Shown: one piece after another, positions 16,710 to 25,273 of the stretch
How the letters are laid out: every line of letters begins with the position of its first letter
How positions within the stretch are numbered: the first letter of the stretch is position 1
Assembly: GCF_000282095.2 (NCBI RefSeq)
Contig: NZ_AKKC02000004.1
Location: forward strand, 1,240,001 to 1,304,000
Reading direction: 5' to 3'
DNA: 64,000 nucleotides
Origin: Rhizobium sp. CF080
GTDB taxonomy: Bacteria; Pseudomonadota; Alphaproteobacteria; Rhizobiales; Rhizobiaceae
Translations under genes and position numbers: made by a program
Notes under the pieces: model-generated
Database searches by the model: none
What the model was told of the DNA's origin: nothing
The model's input: the letters and a program-made list of their open reading frames with translations, nothing else

Positions 16710-17677
16710 ACCGGCGTGCCCTTCTTAGCGGTAGTGCGGCCTGCATGTTCGACCAGATCTTTGCCGCGACCCGCGACGCCATAGCGGAGGAGACATCGGC
16801 CTTCCCTGTCACGGTGAAGCATCTACACGGTGAAACCGTGATCGCAGCACGCCCGCGGCATGTGGTCAGCCTCGGACTCAACGATCACGATTTTGCCTAT
16901 GCGCTCGGCGTCGCGCCGGTCGGCGTCACGGAATGGTGGGGAAACAGGCCTTATGCCACCTGGGGCTGGGCGGAGACGGTACGCACACGGCTCGGCGCGG
17001 CGCCTGAAATCGGTGGCAGTCGTTTCCTCGATTACGAATGGATCCTCGCACTCAAGCCGGACCTCATCCTCGCCACCTATCGCGATCTTGATGAGCGCGC
17101 CTATCGCAAGCTCTCCCGTATCGCTCCGGTGGTGGCGCCGCCGCGCGGCTACCTGATGTGGACGGCACCTTGGGAAAGCCAGCTCGCCCTTATCGCCCGA
17201 GCACTCGGCAAATCCGCCGAGGCGGACAAAATGACCGCCACGGTCAAGCGCGGGGTGGAACAAGCCCGCCGAACACTCTCCAGCCTTTCCGGTAAAACAG
17301 TGGCGGTCGCCGACTTTCGCGAAGGGCAGTTCGTGCTTTGGGACAGCAGATCGGCACCGACGCGTTTTCTTCGAAGTCTCGGATTGGGCGTCCCGCCCGA
17401 CCTCGATGCGCTCGCCAATCACGCCGGCTGGATCTATCTGAGCCTCGAGCAGGTCCGGCTCCTCGACATCGACCTGCTGATCTGGCCGAATAACGCCCGC
17501 AATACGGTCGAAAGCCTTGAAATATTCCGCTCGCTTGCGATTTACCGGGACGGCCGCAATCTCTGGCTGTCGGACGCGGATCCCCTGGCGAGCGCTGCGC
17601 TCTGGTTCCAGTCACCGTTGTCGATCCTCTATCTGCTCGACCGGCTGCCAGCCTTGATCTTCAACCAGCTTCGCTGA
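16679..17677 (+). CDS. Iron-siderophore ABC transporter substrate-binding protein
   Basis: A 332-residue periplasmic binding protein of the FecB/FhuD (TroA-fold) type. The N-terminus has a Tat-like NRRALLSGSAACMF segment. Body features: RPRHVVSLGLNDHDFAYALGVAPVGVTEWWG, then the ILALKPDLILATYRD segment (about residues 122-136) that closes the first lobe, then IAPVVAPPRGYL and a second lobe ending in RLPALIF. It hands ferric siderophore to the permease pair encoded upstream. The start overlaps the ATPase gene by 31 bp; a TTG at 16706 (LNRRALL) is an alternative. Last gene of the iron cluster. Confidence 0.9.
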   Translation: MARRRGGFTLNRRALLSGSAACMFDQIFAATRDAIAEETSAFPVTVKHLHGETVIAARPRHVVSLGLNDHDFAYALGVAPVGVTEWWGNRPYATWGWAETVRTRLGAAPEIGGSRFLDYEWILALKPDLILATYRDLDERAYRKLSRIAPVVAPPRGYLMWTAPWESQLALIARALGKSAEADKMTATVKRGVEQARRTLSSLSGKTVAVADFREGQFVLWDSRSAPTRFLRSLGLGVPPDLDALANHAGWIYLSLEQVRLLDIDLLIWPNNARNTVESLEIFRSLAIYRDGRNLWLSDADPLASAALWFQSPLSILYLLDRLPALIFNQLR

Positions 17678-17751
17678 TACCGCCGGAACCAAGGAGATAT
17701 GTAGCAAGCATTCGCGGCCAGGACCTCATGGCGCGTTTTCTCGTGACTGCA

Positions 17752-18963
17752 TCAGCAGCAATAGAGCTCGACCGGAAGGTCGCTGAAGACTTCCGGCGCG
17801 CCGTCGGTGATGGCGAAGGTCTGGCCAACGCCAGCCGTAAGGCCGGTCGAGACGTCGGGAATCATGATGTGCACGAAGAACACCATTCCCGGGGTCATGA
17901 TCAACGGATTTCCGGAATAGATCATCGGCGGCACGTCCATCCAGGTCGGCTTGAACGTGCAGCCCAGCGCATAACCGCAGGCCGCGTACCGCGCCTTGGC
18001 GAAGCCGGCATGGTCGAGCACCCGACGATGGATGTCATCGAGCGTGCCGAGTGCAGCGCCGGCGCGCGCTGCATCCTTGATCCGGTCCAGCGCTTCCTTG
18101 GCGACCTGCAGCATGTCGAGCTGCCGTGGGTCCGGCTTGCCGGTGACCAGCGTGTGCTCGACGCAGACATGGTAACGGCAATGCGAGCCCGCCAGTTCAA
18201 CGAGGATCTGGTCCTGCTCCTCGATCAGCCGCGGACCGCCGATGCCACGGCCGTAAAGCGCGCGCGGGCCGGAGTTGACGAGTGGGCCGCCGGAGGGGAT
18301 GTCGCCGCCGCCGGCCAGCATCGACGTCAACGCCGCACCGCTCAGGACCGTATCGGGGATGCCGGGCCGGGTGACGTCGATGGCAGCCCTGACCGCCGCA
18401 TCCGCAAGTCGGCCGGCGGCGCGCACATGCTGGAGTTCCGCAGCCGACTTCACCAGCCTGCCTGAACGCACGATATCCGAAGCATCTTCTGTCGTGCAGA
18501 ATCCGTCGAGCGCCTTGTCGAGCATGCGGGCATTGGAGCCGGTTAGACCGTAGGTCGCGTATTCGACGCCGACCTTTTTGCCCTTCAGGCCCTTCTCGTC
18601 CAGAATCGCGCGCAGGTCTTCCGCCGGATTGGCATCCTCGGCATTCAGCCAGACGCAGACATCGTCATACATCGAGGCAACGTTTGCCTGTCGCAAGTCG
18701 GGCGTGCGGGTGAGCAGGATGGTCGGGCTGTCATCTGCCAGGACAAGACCTGCCTGGAAGAAGACATAGCCGGCGGTATCGTAGCTCGTCAGCCAGTAAT
18801 GGCTTTCCTGTGCGAAGACGATCAATGCATCGAGGCCACGCTCGCGCATGCGCCGGCGGGTCGCCGCCAGACGGCTGGCGAACTCCGATGCCTCGAATTT
18901 CAGGAGCACGTCGCGCCCGCCGGGCGTGCGGGCGGCAAATTCCTGGGGCACGTATAGGGTCAT
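17752..18963 (-). CDS. M24-family creatinase-fold hydrolase lacking metal ligands (paralogue 1)
   Basis: A 403-residue cytoplasmic protein with an N-terminal creatinase domain (about residues 25-160, LDALIVFAQESHYWLTSYDT) and a pita-bread catalytic domain (about 170-400). Aligned by eye to E. coli PepP, the five metal positions Asp, Asp, His, Glu, Glu are E (ILVELAG), C (YHVCVEH), Y (GYALGC), H (FFVHIM) and G (GVGQTF). It therefore belongs with metal-free members such as creatinase and the ectoine hydrolase group rather than with true Xaa-Pro peptidases. It overlaps the M20 gene upstream by 4 bp (ATGA) and is the last gene of the transporter operon. Probably opens or cleaves a C-N bond in the imported compound; substrate unknown. 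Confidence 0.88.
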   Translation of the reverse strand: MTLYVPQEFAARTPGGRDVLLKFEASEFASRLAATRRRMRERGLDALIVFAQESHYWLTSYDTAGYVFFQAGLVLADDSPTILLTRTPDLRQANVASMYDDVCVWLNAEDANPAEDLRAILDEKGLKGKKVGVEYATYGLTGSNARMLDKALDGFCTTEDASDIVRSGRLVKSAAELQHVRAAGRLADAAVRAAIDVTRPGIPDTVLSGAALTSMLAGGGDIPSGGPLVNSGPRALYGRGIGGPRLIEEQDQILVELAGSHCRYHVCVEHTLVTGKPDPRQLDMLQVAKEALDRIKDAARAGAALGTLDDIHRRVLDHAGFAKARYAACGYALGCTFKPTWMDVPPMIYSGNPLIMTPGMVFFVHIMIPDVSTGLTAGVGQTFAITDGAPEVFSDLPVELYCC

Positions 18964-20180
18964 GCGATCTCGCAGATATCGGTCATCGTGATGAGGTAGA
19001 TCCGGATCATGTCGAGATAATCAACGATATCGACGCGCTCGTCCGGCATGGTGTTGTAGCGACCACCGGGACCACAGACCACTCCTTCCATGCCGCCCTC
19101 CGCCCAGAGATGGCCGGCATCCGTGCCGAAATAGGCAGGAGGCGCAATGGCGCCGGTCGGTTGCGTCTCGCCACGTATCGCTTCATAGGCAGCGTTGAGC
19201 GCGGTAACGATCCGGGCATCCTTGGAAACCTCGAAGGCCGGCATGGTCGGCTGGCCTTCCTTGGTCTCGGGCTTCACCGTCGCCTTCAGGCCGGGATAGC
19301 GGGCTTCCAGCCCATCGAGCACGCGGCGCATGTCGGCAATTGCGTTTTCGCGGGTCTGGCCCGGTCCGTAGCGACCCGACCCCTTAAGGCGGACGAAATC
19401 CGCCACCTGCGGCGGCCGCCATTCGTGCAATTCGCGGCCGAGCGCGCCGTGCATGACGCCGACATGCACGCGGTTCACCGAGCGATGCTCTTCCGTCGGC
19501 GCGTCGGAAAACGTCATGGCGCTGAGTTCGGGGATCAGATCGCAGGCGGCGCGAATCGCATCGACCGCCGCTTCGCGTTTCGAAAGGTGGCGGGTAATGC
19601 CTTCAAGCTCGATGGTGAAGGTGAAGGCGGCCGCATGCATGGTGATGGCCTGCAGATCGGACGGTTCCGAATTGATGAAATAGTCGGCCCTGGTGCCGGC
19701 GCGCACGGCCTGAAGCGTGCCGATGCCACCCTGCAGCTCGCCGATGACATAGGTCAGAACCACGTCGCCCTTCAGCCGGATGCCGTTGTCGATCAGCGTC
19801 TTGACGGCGCAGAGCGAAGACGCATCGCCGGCCTTCATGTTGGAAACTCCGATGCCGTAGATGAAGTCGTCATCGACAATGCCGCCCCAGGGATCGACGG
19901 TCCAGCCCTCGGTGACCGGATTGGTGTCCAGATGGCCGTTGAACAGCAGGCTCTTGCCGCCGCCCGTGCCACGCCAGATGCCGATTGCGTTGACGCGCTC
20001 GCCGACCACCGGCTGAAGCTCCACCTCCAAGCCCATCTCGCGCATGACGCCCGCCATACGCTCGGCCAGCACCCGTTCGCCCGGCGTTTCCGAATAACTC
20101 TTGTGGCGAACCATGTCGGCAAGGATATCGAGGCAGGCCTTGCTGTCGACCTTGGCGGCAAGGTCCTGTGCTTTGGTCAT
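18960..20180 (-). CDS. M20-family (ArgE/DapE-like) hydrolase with one zinc site lost
   Basis: A 406-residue cytoplasmic protein with the M20 architecture. It keeps GHLDTNP (His83, Asp85), a possible general base Glu148 and SEPSD (Glu172). Three positions that build the second zinc site in DapE/ArgE differ: the bridging Asp of the DMKG motif is Asn114 (GVSNMKAG), the second Glu of the EE pair is Leu149 (GELQGG), and the C-terminal His is Asn376 (GRYNTMPDE). The dimerisation-domain His is present in TRHLSKREA. So it may be a single-metal or altered enzyme. It lies 12 bp after the transporter ATPase gene and overlaps the M24 gene, so it probably acts on the same imported compound. Confidence 0.87.
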   Translation of the reverse strand: MTKAQDLAAKVDSKACLDILADMVRHKSYSETPGERVLAERMAGVMREMGLEVELQPVVGERVNAIGIWRGTGGGKSLLFNGHLDTNPVTEGWTVDPWGGIVDDDFIYGIGVSNMKAGDASSLCAVKTLIDNGIRLKGDVVLTYVIGELQGGIGTLQAVRAGTRADYFINSEPSDLQAITMHAAAFTFTIELEGITRHLSKREAAVDAIRAACDLIPELSAMTFSDAPTEEHRSVNRVHVGVMHGALGRELHEWRPPQVADFVRLKGSGRYGPGQTRENAIADMRRVLDGLEARYPGLKATVKPETKEGQPTMPAFEVSKDARIVTALNAAYEAIRGETQPTGAIAPPAYFGTDAGHLWAEGGMEGVVCGPGGRYNTMPDERVDIVDYLDMIRIYLITMTDICEIA

Positions 20181-20192
20181 GAGAAACTCCGT

Positions 20193-21872
20193 TTAGTTCT
20201 GCGCTTCCACGGCTTCCTGCACAGGAACCGCGTCAAGCAAAGCCTTGGTATAGGGATGACGGTCATCCGCACGGGCGTCGTCCCGGTCGAAGAAATCGAC
20301 CAGTCTGCCGTGCTGCATCACCGCGATACGGTGGGCGAGCTGCCGGATGAGATTGAGATCATGGGTAATGAAGACGCAGGCCGTGCCGGTGTCCTTCTGC
20401 AGCTTGACCAGAAGATCGGCAACTGCGGCCTGAACGGACACGTCGAGCGCTGCCGTTACTTCGTCGCAGATGACCAGCGAGGGTTCGGCCGCGAAGGCGC
20501 GGGCGATCGCCACGCGTTGCTTCTCGCCGCCGGACAGTTGGTGGGGATGGCGGTTCGCGTAATCCGCCGGCAGGCGCACCATTTCGAGCAGTTCGGCGAC
20601 CCGCGCTGTGATCTTATCGCGCGGCACGATGCCATACAGCTTCAGCGGCCGACCGATAATGGTGCCGATCTTCTGGCGCGGGTTGAGCGAGGCGTCGGGA
20701 TGCTGGAAGACAATCTGAACGTTGCGGCGATATGCCCGGTCGATCTCTTTCCTGCTCGTGAGCGCCTTTCCGCCGACGTCGAGATTGCCCTCGAAATCCT
20801 CTAAGCCGGCCAGAACCTTGGCGATCGTCGATTTGCCGGACCCACTCTCGCCGACAACGCCGAGAAGCTCGCCCTTGCGAATATCGAGACTGACATCCCT
20901 GGCGCCCCAGAAGGTCGATTTCTCCGCTGCCGCCGGCTTGAAGAGCTTCTGGAACAGCGAGGGCGAATTGTAGCGAACGCCGATCTTCTCAAGTCTGATC
21001 AGGCTTTCCGGATGGGACGGCCGTTCGACGCCGATCCAGCGGTCGGGATTGGGGACGGCACCGATCAGGTGGCGGGTATAAGCATCTGTCGGCCTGCGGA
21101 ACACCTGCGCGACCGATCCGCTTTCGACGATCGCACCCCTGTGGATGACCGAAACCTCGTCGACCACGCGCGACACCAGGCCTAGGTCGTGAGAGATGTA
21201 GAGTGCCGAGACGTTGGTCTCCTCGCGCAGCCGGTTGAACAGGTCGAGGATCTGCCGTGCGGTGAGGATGTCGAGCGCCGTGGTGGGCTCATCGAAGATG
21301 ATCAGTTCCGGTTCACAGGCGAAAGCGGTGGCAATCACGACGCGCTGCTTTTCACCGCCGGAGGCCTCGTGCGGAAAGCGCCTCAACATTTCTTTCGGCC
21401 GGGTGATGCCGGTGCGAGCGAGCGCGGCTTCGGCCTCCACCCAGGCCTGCGCCGCCGTCAGCCCCTGGTGGCGCATCAGCACTTCGGCGATCTGCTCGCC
21501 AAGCCGGATCGTGGGATTGAGCGATGTCGAGGGATCCTGGAACACCATCGACATCCGACGGCCGCGGATATCCGCCATTTGCCGCGGCGTATAATCCAGC
21601 AGCTCTTCGCCCGCGAGCCGGATCGCGCCGCCGGTCTCCAGCGCATTCGGCGGCAGGTAGCGCATGATGGACCAAGCCATCGACGATTTGCCGGAACCGG
21701 ATTCACCAACGAGGCCGACCGTCTGGCCCTTGCCGATGGTGAGGTCGATATTCTTCAGGGCGCTGACTGGACCATTGAGCGTGTTATAGGCGAGTGAGTA
21801 GTTGCGGATCGAAAGGGCCGGCTTCTGCTTTTCAGCCGCGGCCTCGATCACGTTTGGGGCGAGCGAGGTCAT
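20193..21872 (-). CDS. Dipeptide/oligopeptide-type ABC transporter, fused double ATPase
   Basis: A 559-residue protein with two complete ABC domains in tandem, equivalent to DppD plus DppF. Domain 1 (about residues 18-275): VGESGSGKSS, ASGGEKQRV, ELIIFDEPTTALD. Domain 2 (about 300-545): VGESGSGKST, LSGGEKQRVAIARA, LVICDEVTAALD, where the usual Pro of DEPT is Val. Each half ends with the oligopeptide-transporter C-terminal region (GAVPNPDR..). The ATG at 21872 shares a base with the permease stop codon and has GGAGGAG upstream; a longer frame to 22025 runs inside the permease gene. It energises uptake of a peptide-like substrate. Confidence 0.93.
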   Translation of the reverse strand: MTSLAPNVIEAAAEKQKPALSIRNYSLAYNTLNGPVSALKNIDLTIGKGQTVGLVGESGSGKSSMAWSIMRYLPPNALETGGAIRLAGEELLDYTPRQMADIRGRRMSMVFQDPSTSLNPTIRLGEQIAEVLMRHQGLTAAQAWVEAEAALARTGITRPKEMLRRFPHEASGGEKQRVVIATAFACEPELIIFDEPTTALDILTARQILDLFNRLREETNVSALYISHDLGLVSRVVDEVSVIHRGAIVESGSVAQVFRRPTDAYTRHLIGAVPNPDRWIGVERPSHPESLIRLEKIGVRYNSPSLFQKLFKPAAAEKSTFWGARDVSLDIRKGELLGVVGESGSGKSTIAKVLAGLEDFEGNLDVGGKALTSRKEIDRAYRRNVQIVFQHPDASLNPRQKIGTIIGRPLKLYGIVPRDKITARVAELLEMVRLPADYANRHPHQLSGGEKQRVAIARAFAAEPSLVICDEVTAALDVSVQAAVADLLVKLQKDTGTACVFITHDLNLIRQLAHRIAVMQHGRLVDFFDRDDARADDRHPYTKALLDAVPVQEAVEAQN

Positions 21873-22690
21873 CAAAGGCTCCTCCGCGGGTCCAGGCTGT
21901 CGCGAAGTGCGTCGCCGAACAGGTTGAAGCCAAGGGCAGCAATCGCAATGGACAGGCCGGGCACGGCCACGCACCAGGGATTTCGGAACATGTACTGGCG
22001 AGCCTCGGCGACCATCAACCCCCACTCCGTGCTCGGCGGCTGAGCGCCAAGACCGAGGAAGCCAAGCGTTGCACCGATCATGATGGCGAACGAGACGCGG
22101 ATGCTGGCCTCGACTACGATGGGGCTCAGCGCATTCGGAAGCACTTCGCAGCCGACGATGTAGAGCCCGGATTCTCCGCGGGCGATCGCTGCCCGGACAT
22201 AGTCGCGGGTGCGAACGGACAGAACGGCGCTGCGCGCGATGCGGGCCATGCCCGGCGCGAAGGCGATGGAGACCGCCAGCATCGCATGTTCCATGCCGCC
22301 ACCCAGAATGGTGACGATGAGGAGGGTGAAGAGCAGGTCCGGAACCGCCAGAAGGCCGTCGAGAATGCGCATGATCGTGCTATCGACCCAGCCACCGGAC
22401 ACGCCGGCGACGATACCGATGATCGCGCCGATGCTGACGCCGAGAGCCGTCGCCCCGACGCCGAAGGTTACCGTCGCAGGCGCGCCGCTCAGGACACGCG
22501 AGAAAAGGTCGCGGCCGAATTGGTCCGTGCCGAGCCAATGAATCGTGGAAGGGCCCTGGAGACGGTTGAGGGCATCGAAGACCTGTGGATCGAAGGGCGC
22601 AATCCAGGGACCGAAGATGGCAGCGAAACAGACGATGGTGAGAAGCGTCGTGCCGACGACGGCGGTGGGGCTGGCGAAGAAATTACGCAT
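21872..22690 (-). CDS. Dipeptide-type ABC transporter permease (DppC-like)
   Basis: A 272-residue inner-membrane permease. Features: N-terminal helix, the HWLGTDQFGRDLFSRVLSGA segment that precedes the BPD domain in DppC proteins, helices about residues 75-105 and on, and the EAA coupling loop around VRAAIARGESGLYIVGCEVLPN. The ATG at 22690 overlaps the last codons of the DppB-like gene by 8 bp. It pairs with DppB to form the channel. Length is typical of the family and all helices appear intact. Confidence 0.93.
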   Translation of the reverse strand: MRNFFASPTAVVGTTLLTIVCFAAIFGPWIAPFDPQVFDALNRLQGPSTIHWLGTDQFGRDLFSRVLSGAPATVTFGVGATALGVSIGAIIGIVAGVSGGWVDSTIMRILDGLLAVPDLLFTLLIVTILGGGMEHAMLAVSIAFAPGMARIARSAVLSVRTRDYVRAAIARGESGLYIVGCEVLPNALSPIVVEASIRVSFAIMIGATLGFLGLGAQPPSTEWGLMVAEARQYMFRNPWCVAVPGLSIAIAALGFNLFGDALRDSLDPRRSL

Positions 22691-23633
22691 AGCGCACCCT
22701 CGGATCGAGCAGGGCGATGACGATATCCGATAGAAGGTTGGACAGCGCATAGACGGTCGCAAGCAGCAGCGTGACGGCCTGGATCACCGGCAGGTCGCGG
22801 TTTTCCAGCGCGTAGATCAGCAGGCGCCCGAGGCCAGGCCAGGCGAAGATTTCCTCGACGACGATGATGCCGCCGAGCAGATAGCCGATATCGAGCGAGA
22901 TGACGGCAACTGCCGGCGCCATGGAATTGGGCAGCGCATGTCGGCGGATGACACGGCGTTCACTGAGGCCCTTCAGGCGCGCGGCGCGGATATAGTCCGA
23001 GGACAGGACCTCGGACATTTCTGACCGCACCTGCCGGGCGATATGGGCCATGAGGATGAGACCGAGCGTTGCGGCAGGAAGCGCCACATGCGCCCCGAAG
23101 CCAGCCAGGCTTTCCCAGGGCGCGACATAGCCGCCGGCAGGGAAAGGTCCGGTATTCGGTGCAGCAAGGAAGACCAGCAACAGCGTCGCCGTGACGAATT
23201 CGGGCAGCGACGTGCCCAGATAGCTGAACAGGCCGAGCGCCAGGTCGATGGCAGTACCTCGCTTGATCGCAGCCAGCGCGCCGAGCGGGATGGCGATGAC
23301 GGTGACCGTGACGAGCGCTGTGGCGGCCAGAACCGCCGAGTTGACAAAGGCCTCGCCGACGACCTGGGTCACCGGCAAGGACAATCTCAGGGACATGCCG
23401 AAATCGCCGCGCGCGATCCCGGAGATCCAGGTCAGATATTGGACGTGCCAGGGCTGATCCAGTCGCAATTGCCGTTCAAGTGCAGCGACCGCCTCCGGGG
23501 TAGCATATTCCCCAAGGATCATGATCGCCGCATTGCCCGGCAACACCGTGGTGATCGCAAAGACCGCGAAGGTGACGATCGCCAATACCAGAACGACGGC
23601 GAACAGTCTGCGAATGAAATAGCCCCAGCTCAT
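22683..23633 (-). CDS. Dipeptide-type ABC transporter permease (DppB-like)
   Basis: A 316-residue inner-membrane permease. The start at 23633 gives the DppB N-terminus (MSWGYFIRRLFAVVLVLAIVT), followed by LPGNAA, LGLDQP-like LRLDQPWHVQYL, GDFGMSLRLSLPV, helices, and the EAA loop near YIRAARLKGLSERRVIRRHALPN. The C-terminal segment AWPGLGRLLIYALENRDLPVIQ is diagnostic of the family. It begins 4 bp after the binding-protein gene stops, consistent with one transcript. Confidence 0.94.
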   Translation of the reverse strand: MSWGYFIRRLFAVVLVLAIVTFAVFAITTVLPGNAAIMILGEYATPEAVAALERQLRLDQPWHVQYLTWISGIARGDFGMSLRLSLPVTQVVGEAFVNSAVLAATALVTVTVIAIPLGALAAIKRGTAIDLALGLFSYLGTSLPEFVTATLLLVFLAAPNTGPFPAGGYVAPWESLAGFGAHVALPAATLGLILMAHIARQVRSEMSEVLSSDYIRAARLKGLSERRVIRRHALPNSMAPAVAVISLDIGYLLGGIIVVEEIFAWPGLGRLLIYALENRDLPVIQAVTLLLATVYALSNLLSDIVIALLDPRVRYA

Positions 23634-23637
23634 CCCC

Positions 23638-25185
23638 TCACGCCTTGTTGAGCCAGACGTTCTCGACGTAGAAATAGCGGGAAAGCGGCGCGATCGTCCA
23701 ATCTTCCGCACCCTTGCCGCTTGCCGTCAGAATATCTTCGTAGATCGGCACGATATAGGGCGTTTCGTCGAGCTGCAGCTGCTGCGCCTGGGCGTAAAGA
23801 TCAGCGCGCTTGGCACTATCCGTTGTTGATCTGGCGTCGGCGATCAGCTTGTCGAACTTGGCGTTCTTCCATGCCGTGTCCTCATAGGAAGCGTTCGAGG
23901 TCAGCAGCAGGTTGAAGGTCGCATCCTCCGTGGGCTGCATGCCCCAGTACCCCATATAGAAGCTGCCCTTCATCCACACATTGGCCAGATAGGTATCGTG
24001 CGGCATTGCTTCGACGGTGATGTCGAAGCCGGCCGGCAGCGCCATCTGCTTCAGCGCGATCGCCACCTGACCGCGGATGGCAGGTCGGTTGGATGCAACG
24101 AGGGTGACCTTCAAGCCGTTCGGATAACCGGCTTCGGCGAGCAGCTTCTTGGCAGCGGCCGGATCGTATTTGATTTCCGGCGTCTTGATCGCGAAAGGAA
24201 ATTCCGGAGAGACAAGGTTGTCATAGGCCGGCCGGCCAAGGCCTTCCAACACGATATCGACCAGCGTCGACCGGTCGACCGCCATGGCGAGGGCCTTGCG
24301 GACGCGGATGTCGTTCCACGGCTTCTGGTCCTGACGCATCGTGACGTTGACGAAACGGCCGGACGGTACGCGCTGCGCCTTGATGCCGGTCGACTTCGAG
24401 ATGCGCTCGAAATCCGCCTGTTGCACGGTCAACATCACGTCGACGGCGCCGGAGAGGAAGTTGGCGCTTTCGGCGGCAAGATCCGGGAAGAGGTGCATCT
24501 CGACTGCATCGAGATAGGGCTTGCCCTTGATGAAATAGTTCGGGTTCTTGACCAGACGCACCATACGGGCGCTGTCGTAGGTTTCGAGCTTGAACGGACC
24601 GGTGCCGTTGGCGACGGTATCCAGCTTTTCCTTCGGGCCTTCAACGGCCGCCTTGGACAAGATGCGCGCATTGGCATGCGCAGTCGAGATCGGCAGGTCG
24701 GCGAACGGCGTCTTCAGCGTGAACTTCACGGTCGTCGGATCAACGGCCTCGATGTTTTCGATCATGTTGAGAACCGAGCGGGCTGCCGCCGGACGGTTGG
24801 GGTCGAGGATCGCCTTGAAGGTGGCGACGACGTCATCAGCCGTGCACGGCGAACCGTCATGGAACGTGACGCCCTTGCGCAGGTAGAAGGTGAAGGTCTT
24901 CGCGTCTGCACTGCCTTCCCAGCGCTCGGCAAGGTCGGCCGTCGGCTTGTTGTCCGGCCCCATGCGGGTCAGGCCGGAATAGATCATGTCGATGACCGGA
25001 TATTCGGCCGGGCCGGACAGGGTCAGGACGTTGAGCGTCGCGATGCGCGTGGAGTGGCTGATCTTCAGCGTGCCGCCGGCTTTCGGCGTGGCCGCCACGG
25101 CTTCGGAAAAGTCCATGTCCGGCAGGAGTGCCGTTGCAGCCAGGCCCATGACCATGGTGCGGCGGGTAATCATGAAATTCGTCAT
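23638..25185 (-). CDS. ABC transporter substrate-binding protein, family 5 (DppA/OppA-like)
   Basis: A 515-residue periplasmic binding protein (SBP_bac_5). N-terminal Tat-like signal TRRTMVMGLAATALL, then GGTLKISHSTRIATLN, the family signature region LAERWEGSADAKTFTFYLRKGVTFHDG (split here by me only for description), NGTGPFKLE and VDRSTLVDIVLEGLG, and a C-terminal DETPYIVPIYEDI. These proteins bind peptides, nickel, opines or glutathione-like compounds. It is followed within 4 bp by permease genes and preceded by an M24 gene, so the ligand is probably the substrate of the flanking hydrolases. Ligand identity cannot be read from sequence. Confidence 0.93.
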   Translation of the reverse strand: MTNFMITRRTMVMGLAATALLPDMDFSEAVAATPKAGGTLKISHSTRIATLNVLTLSGPAEYPVIDMIYSGLTRMGPDNKPTADLAERWEGSADAKTFTFYLRKGVTFHDGSPCTADDVVATFKAILDPNRPAAARSVLNMIENIEAVDPTTVKFTLKTPFADLPISTAHANARILSKAAVEGPKEKLDTVANGTGPFKLETYDSARMVRLVKNPNYFIKGKPYLDAVEMHLFPDLAAESANFLSGAVDVMLTVQQADFERISKSTGIKAQRVPSGRFVNVTMRQDQKPWNDIRVRKALAMAVDRSTLVDIVLEGLGRPAYDNLVSPEFPFAIKTPEIKYDPAAAKKLLAEAGYPNGLKVTLVASNRPAIRGQVAIALKQMALPAGFDITVEAMPHDTYLANVWMKGSFYMGYWGMQPTEDATFNLLLTSNASYEDTAWKNAKFDKLIADARSTTDSAKRADLYAQAQQLQLDETPYIVPIYEDILTASGKGAEDWTIAPLSRYFYVENVWLNKA

Positions 25186-25273
25186 TTCGCCCTCTTGTAG
25201 GTTGGTTCGACATTGACCCTGGGCGGCGATGTTTTCTTGTTATTCGGCCGCCAAAGCCGGTTTCAGGCCTTGT

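Noticed and set aside
18810..20804. 664-codon plus-strand frame opposite the M24/M20/ATPase genes
   Set aside because: Crosses three genes with intact catalytic motifs on the other strand; no recognisable domain of its own.
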